A DNA stretch of 64,000 nt, from the NCBI GenBank assembly GCA_963781215.1, contig CAWAFE010000056.1, positions 1-64,000 on the forward strand, written 5' to 3'. The translations under genes and the position numbers were made by a program. Source of the stretch: AP-15 sp963781215 (GTDB lineage Bacteria; Pseudomonadota; Alphaproteobacteria; ATCC43930; CGMCC-115725). Numbering within the stretch: the first letter of the stretch is position 1; every line of letters starts with the position of its first letter. Below are positions 44,041 to 53,744 of the stretch, piece by piece. The notes under the pieces were generated by a model. The model saw nothing but the letters and a program-made list of their open reading frames with translations. It had not been told where the DNA came from and searched no databases.

Positions 44041-46248
44041 ATGTCCGGCGCCGGAATGGGCCGATTGATGCGACACACGATTTGGCTGCTGCTTTTCTGC
44101 GCACTGACGAGCCTGGCGACGGCGGCAAGGGCGCAATCCCCGGCTGCGACGGCGCAACCCGCACCGGTTTCGGTCGACGAGCTTGAACGCCTGGTCGGCA
44201 CTTTGCAGGACGACGCGGCGCGGGCAAAGCTCGTCGCCCAGCTGCAGGCGTTGATCGCCGCGCAGCGCGGAGTGAAGGCGGAAGAGCCCGTGGGGGTGCC
44301 GTTCTTCGGTCAGCTCTCGCAGCAGCTCGAAGCCTTCACCGGTGAGCTCCTGGCGGGTGCGGCGGTCATCGTCGACGCGCCGCGGCTGTTGCGCTGGGCT
44401 CGGTACCAGGTTTCGAATCCCGTCGCACGGCACCGCTGGATCGAGGCCGGGTACGCCTTCATCCTCGTCTTTGGCGCGGCGATCGTCGTCGAAGCCGCCG
44501 TGCGCTGGGTTCTGTCGCGTCTCCTCCCGAGATTTCCAGTTAGGCACAGCGACGCCCGCCCAGTCCGCATCCTGTTCGCGCTGCTGCATCTCCTCTTCGA
44601 CGCCTTGCCGATCCTGGCTTTTGCCGGTGTCGCCTATACCGCGATCACGATGACGCTCGACATTCTGACCCCGACCCGCATCACCTTGTCGGTGCTGGTC
44701 GACGCGACGGTCGAGGCACGCCTCCTCCTGTGCCTTGCCAGGGCCGTGCTGCTGCCGGCCGACGGCGGTACTGTCTTCGTTCCGATCGAGGCCGAGACCC
44801 GCCACTACCTCTATATCTGGGTCAAGCGCTTCGCCTATGCCGGGCTCTACGGCTACGCCATTCCGGAGGCCAGCTGGTGGCTCGGCATCCCCGGCGCGAT
44901 CTACGCGCTGATGCTAAACATCGCCGGCCTAATCTTGGCGCTACTTGCGATCGTCTTTCTGCTGCAGAACCGGGCACCGATTGCCGGCTGGATCTCCGGG
45001 GAAGGCAGCGCGGCCAGCGGCTGGGGCCGCGTCCGCCGCACCTTCGGCGAAATCTGGCACATCCTCGTCATCCTCTACATCGTCGGCATCTATCTCATCT
45101 ATGCGCTGCGGATCGAGGGCGGGTTCGTCTACATCCTGCGCGCCACGGTCCTCAGCCTGGTTCTGGTCGTCGTCGCGCAGCTTGTCGTCCGCTCGATCCA
45201 AGGGTTGAGCCGGCACGGTTTTGCCATTGCCCCCGACCTCAGGGCGCGGTACCCGACGCTCGAGCACCGCGCCAACCGCTATGTGCCCGTCCTGACGCTT
45301 CTCGCCAGCGCCGTCGTCTACATCGCCGCGGCGGTGACCGTGCTGCAGGCCTGGGATGTTCAGGCCTTTGTCTGGCTGAGCTCCGAGTTCGGGCGCCAGG
45401 CGATCGGGCGCGCGGTCTTGATCGTCGTGGTGATCGCGGTGGCGCTCGTCGTCTGGGAAATCTTCGCCTCAGCGATCGAGCGGTACCTGCAGACGATCGA
45501 GGGCAGCGGCGCGGCGCGCCGGACGCGGCTGCGCACCCTGCTGCCGTTGTTGCGCACCGCACTCCTATGCGTGATCTTTCTGATGGCTGGTCTGATCATC
45601 CTGTCGGAGATCGGCGTCAATATCGCCCCGCTGCTCGCCGGCGCCGGAGTCGTCGGACTGGCGATCGGCTTTGGCAGCCAGGCGCTGGTCAAGGACGTGA
45701 TTACCGGCCTGTTCATCCTGATCGAGGACCAGCTGGCGATCGGCGACGTGGTCAATCTCGGCGGCGATCATTCGGGCGTGGTCGAGGCGATCACGGTCCG
45801 CACCATCCAGCTGCGCGACCAGGCCGGTGTCTTGCACACGCTGCCGTTCAGCGAAGTGACGACGATCCGCAACATGAGCAAGGATTTCGCCCATGTCGTC
45901 GCCCGGATAACCATCTCGTACGGCGAGGACATCGACCGCGTTGTCGAAATCCTGCGCGGCGTCAGCGATGAGCTGATCAGCGACGAGGCAATGCGCCCAC
46001 TGATCCTCGATCCGTTTGACTATCAGGGGGTCGACGCGCTCGACCAGTTCTCGGTCGTGCTGCTGCTGCGCATCCGCACCTTGCCATTGCAGCAGTGGAA
46101 GGTCGCCCGCGCCTTCAATCGCCTGGTCAAGATCGCCTTCGACAAGCACGGGATCGCGATGCGCGACCCGAGTCCGGTCGTAATCAGCGGCTTCGATGCC
46201 GCGCGCGACGTCGGGCTGGACGCCGCCGCAGAACGGCAGCGCGCCTGA
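44041..46248 (+). CDS. Mechanosensitive channel of small conductance family, large form
   Basis: A 735-residue protein: signal peptide, a short periplasmic helical region (VDELERLVGTLQDDAARAKL), about ten membrane helices, and a C-terminal MscS core with the pore helix GAGVVGLAIGFGSQALVKD and the beta domain (IEDQLAIGDVVNLGGDHSG and RTIQLRDQAGVLHTLPFSEV). It should open under membrane tension to release solutes on osmotic downshock. The start may be ATG 44041, 44056 or 44068. The C-terminal alpha/beta vestibule is complete. Confidence 0.92.
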   Translation: MSGAGMGRLMRHTIWLLLFCALTSLATAARAQSPAATAQPAPVSVDELERLVGTLQDDAARAKLVAQLQALIAAQRGVKAEEPVGVPFFGQLSQQLEAFTGELLAGAAVIVDAPRLLRWARYQVSNPVARHRWIEAGYAFILVFGAAIVVEAAVRWVLSRLLPRFPVRHSDARPVRILFALLHLLFDALPILAFAGVAYTAITMTLDILTPTRITLSVLVDATVEARLLLCLARAVLLPADGGTVFVPIEAETRHYLYIWVKRFAYAGLYGYAIPEASWWLGIPGAIYALMLNIAGLILALLAIVFLLQNRAPIAGWISGEGSAASGWGRVRRTFGEIWHILVILYIVGIYLIYALRIEGGFVYILRATVLSLVLVVVAQLVVRSIQGLSRHGFAIAPDLRARYPTLEHRANRYVPVLTLLASAVVYIAAAVTVLQAWDVQAFVWLSSEFGRQAIGRAVLIVVVIAVALVVWEIFASAIERYLQTIEGSGAARRTRLRTLLPLLRTALLCVIFLMAGLIILSEIGVNIAPLLAGAGVVGLAIGFGSQALVKDVITGLFILIEDQLAIGDVVNLGGDHSGVVEAITVRTIQLRDQAGVLHTLPFSEVTTIRNMSKDFAHVVARITISYGEDIDRVVEILRGVSDELISDEAMRPLILDPFDYQGVDALDQFSVVLLLRIRTLPLQQWKVARAFNRLVKIAFDKHGIAMRDPSPVVISGFDAARDVGLDAAAERQRA

Positions 46249-46254
46249 CGCCCG

Positions 46255-46842
46255 TCAGCACATCCCATCGCGAACCAGCGCCTCGACCGCCTCGACATCG
46301 GCGCAGGCGAGGACTGCCTCGGCGACGCGGCGGCTGAAGCCCGCGCGGGCAAAAGCGCCAAGCTCGCGCGCCGGGTCGGCCACGGCACGCCGGTAGGGTC
46401 CGAGCCGGCGGCGGCGGGCAAAGGCGCAGGCGGCAGCAAGGTCCGGGTCCGCTGCGGCGGCGCGCAGGTCCGAGACGGCATCTGCCGCAGCGGCCGGGTC
46501 GACGCCTTTCGCCGCGAGCCGGCCGCGGATCTTTGTCAGCGACTCGCCGCGCCGATGCAGCGACTGCGCCCGCGCGGCAGCATAGGCCGCGTCGTCGATC
46601 AGGCCCGCCTCGCGATAGCGGGCGACGAGTGCGGCGATCGGCCCGGCTGTCTGCTGAACCATCTCCGGGGACCGCCGCCGGGCGCGCCGCATCAGCACGC
46701 GCCGCAGATTTTCGGCCGAGCTGGCATAACGGCCGAGATAGTCGAGCGCCCAACGCTCCAGGACTTCCGCGCCGATCTCGCGATCGCCCACCTTTGCCGC
46801 CCCACCGCAGGTTCGCGATCGGCTATGGTCTTCCCGCCCCAT
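46255..46842 (-). CDS. recX: RecX family regulatory protein
   Basis: A 195-residue helical protein: ALDYLGRYASSAENLRRVLM, then the RecX three-helix repeats around YREAGLIDDAAYAAARAQSL and RRGESLTKIRGRLAAKGVD, and a C-terminal GAFARAGFSRRVAEAVL. RecX inhibits RecA filaments; recA is not in the window. ATG 46842 is the best start because the region upstream overlaps the divergent MFS gene. It converges with the MscS gene with a six-base gap. Confidence 0.85.
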   Translation of the reverse strand: MGREDHSRSRTCGGAAKVGDREIGAEVLERWALDYLGRYASSAENLRRVLMRRARRRSPEMVQQTAGPIAALVARYREAGLIDDAAYAAARAQSLHRRGESLTKIRGRLAAKGVDPAAAADAVSDLRAAAADPDLAAACAFARRRRLGPYRRAVADPARELGAFARAGFSRRVAEAVLACADVEAVEALVRDGMC

Positions 46843-46873
46843 TGCTGTCAACCGCGGTCGACGAACTGCTGAA

Positions 46874-48308
46874 ATGACGCGGAGCGCCCCCTCGATCCGA
46901 ACGCCGGAACCCCGGCCGAAAATCTTGATCCCGCTCGTGATCGGCTGCGCCTTTTTCATGGAGGGGCTCGAACTCGACGATGATCGCGGTATCGATCCCC
47001 GACATGGCCAAGAGCCTCGGCGAGGAGCCGCTGCGCCTCAATCTCGTCATCACCACCTATCTGTTGAGCCTCGCCGTCTTCATCCCGGTCAGCGGCTGGA
47101 TCGCCGATCGGCTCGGCACGCGCGCGGTGTTCTGCGCCGCGATCACGATCTTCACCCTGGGCTCGGCCTTATGCGGGTTGTCGTCGAGCCTACCGGTGAT
47201 GCTGGCCATGCGTGTGCTGCAAGGGTTCGGCGGCGCGATGATGAGCCCGGTGGGCCGGCTTATCCTGTTGCGCAGCTTTCCCCGCTCCGGTCTCGTCTCG
47301 GCGATGAACTGGATGACGATCCCGGCGATGGTCGGACCGACCGTCGGGCCGATCGTCGGCGGCTTTGTCACGAGCTATATCTCGTGGCGGGCGATCTTCT
47401 ACCTGAACCTGCCGGTCGGCGTGATCGGCGTGGCACTGGCATTGTGGTTGATCGAGGATTTCCGCGCCCCGGCGCCGACGCGGTTCGACCTGCGCGGCTT
47501 TCTGCTGGCCGGGATCGGGCTGGCCTTCCTGCAGCTGGCGATCGAGAACCTCGGCCGCCCGATCCTGCCGGGCGCGCTAGGCCTGTCGCTGATCCCGGCG
47601 GCATTAGCGATCCTCGCCGCCTATTGGTGGCATGCGCGGCGGCGAGAGGACCCGATCCTCGATCTGCAGCTGCTGCGCATCCGCACCTTTCGCATCGGCA
47701 CGGTTACCGGCGGCATCTGCCGGATGGGCCTCGACGCGCAGCCGTTCCTGCTGCCGCTATTGTTCCAGGTCGGGTTCGGGTTGAGCCCGTTCCATTCGGG
47801 CCTCCTGACCTTCTCTTCGAGCCTCGGCGCGATGCTGGTGCGCACGATCTCCGGCGCCTTTCTGCGTGTTTTCGGCTTTCGCCGGCTGCTCGTCGGCAAT
47901 GCCTGCCTCGCCGCCGCAGTGACCGCGTCCTGTGCGCTGTTGCGCGTCGACACGCCCGTTTGGCTGGTGGTGCTTCTGGTTTTGGCCTCGGGGTGCGTGC
48001 GCAGCATCCAATATCTTGCCCTCAACACGATCAGCTATGCCGACGTGCCCGGCCCGCTGTTGAGCAAGGGCACGAGCGTCGGCGGGGTCGCGCAGCAGCT
48101 GGCGCGAGGCTTCGGCGTCGCGATCGGCGCAGCGCTCCTGGCGCTGGTTGCCGGCTCGGCGCCGGTCACCGCCGGCGAGTTCCGCATTGTCTTCGTGCTG
48201 GTCGCCCTGATCCCGCTCGCCTCGGCCCTGGGCTTTCTGCGCCTCGCCCCGGAGGATGCGGCTCACGTCAGCGGCCATCGCCATCCGCGAGCCGAACCTC
48301 GCCGATAA
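46874..48308 (+). pseudogene. MFS transporter (multidrug type), single-base frameshift in helix 1
   Basis: From ATG 46874 the frame codes for the first membrane helix (ILIPLVIGCAFFMEGLE) and then leaves frame; the remaining 440 residues start again at 46980 with MIAVSIPDMAKSLGE. Deleting one base near 46972 joins them as ...FFMEGL-STMIAVSIPDM, the expected family reading, giving 477 residues with 12-14 helices, the motif A region (GWIADRLGTRAVF) and motif C (MVGPTVGPIVGGFV). Either an error or a recent mutation; a product starting at 46980 would lack helix 1. Confidence 0.83.
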
Positions 48309-48382
48309 TGCATGCCGCGGCTGACGCGTCGGCGAGACCGCCCGGGCACAGATTGAGATCATCGAGGAAGGGCCAAGACGCC

Positions 48383-48916
48383 ATGCCGACAATCAAACGC
48401 GAGAGCTCGGCGTTGCTGATCGTGGATTTTCAAGCGAAGCTCATGCCGGCGATCGAGGACGCTCGAGCGGTCACCGCCAATGCGCGGCGTCTTATCGACG
48501 CTGCCGAGATGCTTCAGGTGCCGATCCTGTTCACCGAGCAGAATGCTCGCGGCCTCGGCAGCACGGTGCCTGAGCTTCGATCCGATACCGGCCGGCTCGC
48601 CAGCAAGATGACGTTCGACGCGTGCCGCATGCCCGGCTTCCTGGAAGCACTGCCGGACCGATCCGATTTCATCGTGTCGGGATGCGAAACTCACGTATGC
48701 GTGCTGCAGACCGTGCTGGGCTTGCTGCGGACGGGCCGCCAAATCCATGCCGTGCGCGACGCAATGGGCTCACGGCGCGCCGAAAGCAAGGAGACGGCGA
48801 TCCGGCGCATGGAGCGGAACGGGGCTGAAATCGTGACCACCGAGATGGTCTTGTTCGAATGGCTCGAAACGGCCGAAGACCCCCGTCTTCGCAAGGTGAT
48901 CGATCTCGTCAAGTGA
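48383..48916 (+). CDS. Isochorismatase-like cysteine hydrolase
   Basis: A 177-residue protein of the isochorismatase-like alpha/beta fold with the catalytic Asp in ALLIVDFQAKLMPAI, Lys in ASKMTFDACRMP and Cys in FIVSGCETHVCVLQT, the Asp-Lys-Cys triad of nicotinamidases and related amidases. The usual cis-peptide before Cys is present as SGCETHVC. Substrate unknown. ATG 48383 follows GAGGAAGGG. It stands alone between the MFS gene and the NTF2-like gene. Confidence 0.9.
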   Translation: MPTIKRESSALLIVDFQAKLMPAIEDARAVTANARRLIDAAEMLQVPILFTEQNARGLGSTVPELRSDTGRLASKMTFDACRMPGFLEALPDRSDFIVSGCETHVCVLQTVLGLLRTGRQIHAVRDAMGSRRAESKETAIRRMERNGAEIVTTEMVLFEWLETAEDPRLRKVIDLVK

Positions 48917-49026
48917 TTGCCGTCCGCGCACGCCGTTTGGGCACACTTCTTGTCGATTGAGCGCGAGCTGCAATCTCGATAGCCTCGATTGCGGGATCAG
49001 CCGCAAAAAGAGAAAGGTAGTACCGC

Positions 49027-49491
49027 ATGGCCCGCCCCCCGCTGCCGCCGTTTACCTTGGAGACCGCCAAGCAGAAGGTGCGCATGGCGGAAGACGCGTG
49101 GAATACGCGGGAACCGGAACGCGTCGCCTCGGCCTATTCGGAGGATAGCTGGTGGCGGAACCGCGCCGAATTCTTTCAAGGCCGGCCGGCGATCGTCGAA
49201 TTCCTGCGGCGCAAATGGGCGAAGGAGCTCGAATATCGGCTGATCAAAGAAGTATGGGCCTTTACCGGCGACCATATTGCCGTGCGCTTCCAGTACGAGT
49301 GGCACGACGATTCCGGCAATTGGTACCGCGCGCATGGCAATGAACAATGGGAGTTCGATGCCGAGGGTTTGATGCGGCGGCGGGAGGCCAGCATCAACGA
49401 CGTGCCGATCCGGGAGGCCGATCGGCTGTTCCGCTGGCCGCTGGGTCCCCGCCCGGCGGACCATCCCGGCCTCAGCGAGCTCGGCCTGTAG
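49027..49491 (+). CDS. DUF1348 (NTF2-like/SnoaL-fold) protein
   Basis: A 154-residue protein with the DUF1348 pattern LETAKQKVRMAEDAWNTREP, then SAYSEDSWWRNRAEFFQGRP and FTGDHIAVRFQYEWHDDSGN. The fold is NTF2-like; the function is unknown though the family is common and often near stress or detoxification genes. AGAAAGG lies upstream of ATG 49027. Monocistronic by position. Confidence 0.85.
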   Translation: MARPPLPPFTLETAKQKVRMAEDAWNTREPERVASAYSEDSWWRNRAEFFQGRPAIVEFLRRKWAKELEYRLIKEVWAFTGDHIAVRFQYEWHDDSGNWYRAHGNEQWEFDAEGLMRRREASINDVPIREADRLFRWPLGPRPADHPGLSELGL

Positions 49492-49794
49492 CCGGCAGGG
49501 TCGCCGATACGCGGAACGGGCTCGCCTGGCCGCCCCGACGGAGCGTGGCATGCCGGGTGCCGAGCCCGAATTGACAGAGCTTTTGGCCATCCCCATACTC
49601 CGCCGCTTTCCTGCTCGATGGGCAGGCCGGCTGAGCCGGCTGCGCCGAGGCGAGGAGAGCGGCGATGATGCGCGGTCCCGGCACGGCGAGCCGGCGTTGG
49701 CAGCGAGGGCGAGGATCGGCGCCGGCGGGGCATCGGCGACGACGATAAGGTCGCGGCCCCTCGTTTCCTCAATCCATTCGCGCAGGAGAATCCC
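49492..49794. other. Intergenic stretch holding the argD promoter
   Basis: 303 bp; besides the promoter at 49571-49599 I see no gene. Several minus-strand frames are open but are shadows. Confidence 0.5.
49571..49599 (+). promoter_or_regulatory. Putative sigma-70 promoter upstream of argD
   Basis: TTGACA at 49571-49576, a 17-bp spacer and CATACT at 49594-49599, about 195 bp before the argD start. Boxes and spacing are close to consensus; a long leader would result. Confidence 0.6.
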
Positions 49795-50967
49795 GTGATA
49801 TCAGCCGTTATGCCGACCTATAGTCGGTGGGACGTTTCCGTCGACCGGGGCGAAGGCCTCTATCTCTACGCCACCGACGGCCGCAAGTTTCTCGATTTCA
49901 CCAGTGGCATCGCGGTGACCGCGCTCGGCCACTGCCATCCGCACGTCGTCGAGGCCGTGACCGAGCAGGCCAAGCGCCTGTGGCACACCTCGAACCTGTT
50001 CCGGATCCCGGGGCAGGAGCGGCTGGCCCAACGCCTCGTCGACCACACCTTCGCCGACACCGTGTTCTTCGGCAATTCCGGCGCCGAGGCGTGCGAGCTG
50101 GCGATCAAGGTCGCGCGCAAATATCAGTCCGCAACCGGGCACCCCGAGCGCTACCGCATCGTCGGCTGCGACGGCTCGTTCCACGGGCGCACCTTCGCGA
50201 CCCTCGCCGCGGCCGGAAACGAGGCTTACCTCAAAGGTTTTGGGCCGGTTTTCGAAGGCTTCGACCATGTCGCCTTCGGCAATTTGAACGAGATGCGGGC
50301 CGCGGTCGGCAAGGAGACGGCGGCGATCTTCGTGGAGCCGATCCAGGGCGAAGGCGGCGTGCGCGCGGCACCCGACGGCTATCTCAAGGGGCTGCGGGCG
50401 ATCGCCGACGAGTTCGGCCTGCTGCTCGTCTACGACGAGGTGCAGTGCGGGATGGGGCGCACCGGCAAATTGTTCGCCCATGAATGGGAGGACGTTCCGC
50501 CCGATGTCATGGCCATCGCCAAGGCGCTCGGCAACGGCTTCCCGGTTGGCGCGTGCCTTGCGACCGAGCGCGCCGCGGTCGGCATGGTGCCGGGCACCCA
50601 CGGCTCGACCTTTGGCGGCAACCCCTTAGCCGCTGCCGCGAGCAACGCCGTTCTGGACATGATGTTGGCGCCGGGCTTCTTCGATCGCGTCGACGCCATG
50701 GCCCGGCTGTTGCGGGGACGGCTCCAGGCGCTCGTCGACGCCTACCCGAAGCTCTTCGCCGAGCTGCGCGGCGCCGGCCTGCTGCTCGGCATCCGCTGCG
50801 TCGTGCCGGCTGCCGAGATCGTCACCAAATTGCGCGAGAACGGCTTGCTGACCCTGACGGCGGGCGAGAATGTGTTGCGCGTCCTGCCGCCGTTGGTCGT
50901 CGGCGAGGCGGAGATCGAGGAGGCCTTGGGCGTCATGCACAAGGTTGCCCGGGAATGGCCGGTGTGA
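49795..50967 (+). CDS. argD: Acetylornithine aminotransferase
   Basis: A 390-residue class III PLP aminotransferase: GLYLYATDGRKFLDFTSGIA, GNSGAEACELAIKVARKY, GSFHGRTFATLAAAG, LLVYDEVQCGMGRTGKLFAHE and a PLP lysine in MAIAKALGNGFPVGACLA. It converts N-acetylglutamate semialdehyde to N-acetylornithine in arginine synthesis. GTG 49795, six bases after AGGAG, is the likely start; ATG 49810 is possible. It overlaps argF by 13 bases, and the order argD-argF-hslO is typical of Rhizobiales. Confidence 0.95.
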   Translation: MISAVMPTYSRWDVSVDRGEGLYLYATDGRKFLDFTSGIAVTALGHCHPHVVEAVTEQAKRLWHTSNLFRIPGQERLAQRLVDHTFADTVFFGNSGAEACELAIKVARKYQSATGHPERYRIVGCDGSFHGRTFATLAAAGNEAYLKGFGPVFEGFDHVAFGNLNEMRAAVGKETAAIFVEPIQGEGGVRAAPDGYLKGLRAIADEFGLLLVYDEVQCGMGRTGKLFAHEWEDVPPDVMAIAKALGNGFPVGACLATERAAVGMVPGTHGSTFGGNPLAAAASNAVLDMMLAPGFFDRVDAMARLLRGRLQALVDAYPKLFAELRGAGLLLGIRCVVPAAEIVTKLRENGLLTLTAGENVLRVLPPLVVGEAEIEEALGVMHKVAREWPV

Positions 50968-51914
50968 GAGGCCTCGCGCGCCAGACGGCCGCGATCGGCG
51001 GGCGGCATCAGCCGCCCGCTCCGCCGCGCCATTTTCTCGATCTCGACCGGTTCGACAGCCCGACCCTGCGCGGGATACTGGACCTCGGCGCGTCCTACAA
51101 AAATGGCCGCCGCGACCGGCCGCTCGACGGCAAGACATTGGCGATGATCTTCGAGAAGCCGTCGACCCGCACCCGCGTTTCCTTCGAGGTAGCGACGCGC
51201 CAGCTCGGCGGCGACACGATCTTTCTCAACACCGCCGACAGCCAGCTCGGCCGCGGCGAGACGGTGGCCGACACCGCGCGCGTGTTGTCGCGTTATGTCG
51301 ATGCGATCATGATCCGCACCAACCAGCCGCGAAAGCTCGACGAGCTCGCCCGCCACGCGAGCGTCCCGGTGATTAACGGGCTGACCGACGCCTCGCACCC
51401 CTGCCAGATCATGGCCGATCTGATGACCTTGCAGGAGCGCAAGGGGTCGATCGCCGGCAAGGTCGTGGCCTGGAGCGGCGACGGCAACAATGTCGCGGCG
51501 AGCTGGGTCCATGCCGCGGTACGGTTCGATTTCGTGCTGCGACTGGCCTGCCCTGAGGAATTGAGCCCGCCGCCGCGGCTGCTCGACTGGGCGCGGCGCG
51601 AAGGCGGCCGGGTCCGCCTGACGACCGAGCCGCAGGAAGCCGTCGCCGGCGCCGATTGCGTCGTCACCGACACCTGGATCTCGATGGGTGTGGAGGCCAA
51701 CGTCAACCGCCACAACCTTCTCGCACCCTACCGCGTCGACGAGCGTCTGATGGCGCAGGCCAAGCCCGACGCGATCTTCATGCATTGTCTGCCGGTCAAG
51801 CGCGGCGAGGAGGTGACCGCCGGCGTCGTCGACGGTCCGCAATCGGCGGTATGGGACGAGGCGGAGAACCGGCTGCACGCACAGAAGGGAATTCTCGCTT
51901 GGTGCCTCGGCTGA
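50955..51914 (+). CDS. argF: Ornithine carbamoyltransferase
   Basis: A 319-residue transcarbamylase with the carbamoyl phosphate loop FEKPSTRTRVSFEV, the HPCQIMADL motif, DTWISMGVE and the ornithine-binding HCLPVKRGEEV. It makes citrulline from ornithine and carbamoyl phosphate. The start ATG 50955 lies within the end of argD, so translation is coupled. A short extra N-terminal segment (about 25 residues) precedes the normal HFLDLDRF start, so a downstream start is also possible. Confidence 0.95.
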   Translation: MAGVRGLARQTAAIGGRHQPPAPPRHFLDLDRFDSPTLRGILDLGASYKNGRRDRPLDGKTLAMIFEKPSTRTRVSFEVATRQLGGDTIFLNTADSQLGRGETVADTARVLSRYVDAIMIRTNQPRKLDELARHASVPVINGLTDASHPCQIMADLMTLQERKGSIAGKVVAWSGDGNNVAASWVHAAVRFDFVLRLACPEELSPPPRLLDWARREGGRVRLTTEPQEAVAGADCVVTDTWISMGVEANVNRHNLLAPYRVDERLMAQAKPDAIFMHCLPVKRGEEVTAGVVDGPQSAVWDEAENRLHAQKGILAWCLG

Positions 51915-51924
51915 ATTGCGGACA

Positions 51925-52896
51925 ATGCCGCACGATGACGGGAGCCGCCCGAGCTTGACCTCTTCTTCCGACCGCGGGGCCGACGACCTCGTCCAGCCTT
52001 TCCGCATCGATCCTTTCGCGTTGCGCGGCCGCCTCGTCCGGCTCGGCCCGGCGATCGACCGCATCCTGTCGCAACACGCCTATCCCGAGCCGGTCGCAGC
52101 AATGCTCGGCGAGGCCATCACGCTCGCGGTGGTGCTCGCCGGCGCGCTCAAATACGACGGCATCTTCACCTTGCAGACCAAGGGCGACGGTCCGATCCGG
52201 CTGATGGTCGCCGACGTTTCGACCGAGGGTGCGTTGCGCGGCTACGCCCAATACGACGCGGAAAAGCTCGCCGCGGCGCTGAGCGCGCAGACCCCCTCGG
52301 TGCCGCGCCTCCTCGGCTCCGGCTATATCGCATTTACCGTCGACCAGGGCGAGGAGACCGACCGCTATCAGGGGATCGTCGAGCTCTCCGGAGCCAGCCT
52401 CGCCGATTGCGCGCAGCATTATTTTCGGCAGTCGGAGCAGCTTCAGGCGGGGATCAAGCTGGCGGTCGGCCGGTCGGGGCCGGGCGGCTCCTGGCGCGCC
52501 GGCGGGCTGATGCTGCAGCGGGTGCCGCCGGAGGGCGGCTACCATGTCATCGCCGATGATGTCGAGGACGGCTGGCGCCGCGCGATGGTGCTAATGAGCT
52601 CAGCGACCGCAGGCGAGCTAACCGATCCCGACCTGACGCCGCACCGCCTCCTGTTTCGGCTCTTTCACGAGGACGGGGTGCGGGTCTTCGACACCCATCC
52701 GCTGGAGGCGCGGTGCCGGTGCTCGCGCGAGCGGGTCGAGGGCATCCTGCCGCTGTTCTCGGCCGAGGAGCTCGACGAGATGCGCCGCGAAGGGGCCACC
52801 ACGGTGACCTGCGAATTCTGCAACACGCGCTATGTCTTCGACGAAGCCGATCTCGCTCGGATCGCGGCAGCGTCATCCTGGGGGGCGTCCCCATGA
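51925..52896 (+). CDS. hslO: Hsp33 redox-regulated chaperone
   Basis: A 323-residue protein with the Hsp33 N-terminal domain (GALKYDGIFTLQTKGDGPIR, then YQGIVELSG) and the C-terminal zinc site CRCSRERV with CEFC, whose four cysteines form disulfides on oxidation and activate the holdase. ATG 51925 is used; an upstream TTG is in frame. It follows argF by ten bases and its stop overlaps the nitroreductase start (ATGA), so argD-argF-hslO-nitroreductase appear to be one operon. Confidence 0.93.
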   Translation: MPHDDGSRPSLTSSSDRGADDLVQPFRIDPFALRGRLVRLGPAIDRILSQHAYPEPVAAMLGEAITLAVVLAGALKYDGIFTLQTKGDGPIRLMVADVSTEGALRGYAQYDAEKLAAALSAQTPSVPRLLGSGYIAFTVDQGEETDRYQGIVELSGASLADCAQHYFRQSEQLQAGIKLAVGRSGPGGSWRAGGLMLQRVPPEGGYHVIADDVEDGWRRAMVLMSSATAGELTDPDLTPHRLLFRLFHEDGVRVFDTHPLEARCRCSRERVEGILPLFSAEELDEMRREGATTVTCEFCNTRYVFDEADLARIAAASSWGASP

Positions 52897-53726
52897 GCTA
52901 CGGCGAGGAGTGGCGCGCCCGCTTCGGCGACGACGCCCGCCCGGCCGCGGAGCTGCCGGATTTGCCCGGGCTTCGCCAGGTGCTGCTGCGGCGCACGCAC
53001 CGCCGCTGGGCCGACCGCCCGGTCCCCGAGGCGCTGCTGCATCTCCTGCTCGGCGCTGCATTCTCGGCCTCGTCCAAATCCGATTTCCAGCAGGCCTCGG
53101 TGATCCGGGTCGCGGAGCGCGGGCGGCGCGATCGGCTGGCGGCGCTGGTGCCGGACATGCCGTGGATCGGCAACGCGCCGGTGTTTCTGGTCTTCTGCGG
53201 CGACGCGCGGCGGCTCGAGCGGATCGGCGAATTGCGCGGGCACGGCCAAGGGAACGGCCGGCTCGAAGGCTTTTTCAACGCCGCGATCGATACCGCACTG
53301 GTCATGCAGACCTTCATTCTCGTCGCCGAGACGGCAGGGCTCGGCTGCTGCCCGATCAGCGTGCTGCGCAATCATGCCGCCGCGGTCGCCGAGATCCTGG
53401 AACTGCCGGACCTGGTCTTTCCGGTGGCCGGGCTGTGCCTCGGCTGGCCCGCGCTCGAGGGCCATGTCAGCATGCGCCTGCCGCTGGCGGCGACCCTCCA
53501 CACCGACCGCTACGACGACAGCCGGCTCGCCGAGGCGGTCGACGACTACGACCGGCGCCGCGACGCGCGCTATTCGCTGCCGCGCCAGCAGCAGCGGGCG
53601 CCGGAGGTTTTCGGCTATGCCCCGTTCTACGGCTGGTCGGAGGACAAGGCGCGCCAAGCCGCCGCCCAGGCCGAAGGCCAGAGCTTCCCCGCCTATCTGC
53701 GCGCCCGCGGCTTTACCTTCGAATAG
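52893..53726 (+). CDS. Nitroreductase family protein
   Basis: A 277-residue flavoprotein of the nitroreductase fold: RRTHRRWADRPVPEALLHLL near the N terminus (FMN contact), FFNAAIDTALVMQTFILVAE and LGCCPISVLRNHAAAVAEIL. Family members use FMN and NAD(P)H to reduce nitro compounds, quinones or enones. The start overlaps the hslO stop by four bases. It is somewhat larger than minimal nitroreductases, with a C-terminal tail that has an FYGWSEDKARQAAA segment. Confidence 0.85.
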   Translation: MSYGEEWRARFGDDARPAAELPDLPGLRQVLLRRTHRRWADRPVPEALLHLLLGAAFSASSKSDFQQASVIRVAERGRRDRLAALVPDMPWIGNAPVFLVFCGDARRLERIGELRGHGQGNGRLEGFFNAAIDTALVMQTFILVAETAGLGCCPISVLRNHAAAVAEILELPDLVFPVAGLCLGWPALEGHVSMRLPLAATLHTDRYDDSRLAEAVDDYDRRRDARYSLPRQQQRAPEVFGYAPFYGWSEDKARQAAAQAEGQSFPAYLRARGFTFE

Positions 53727-53744
53727 CCGCCGCGAGGGCCGCCA

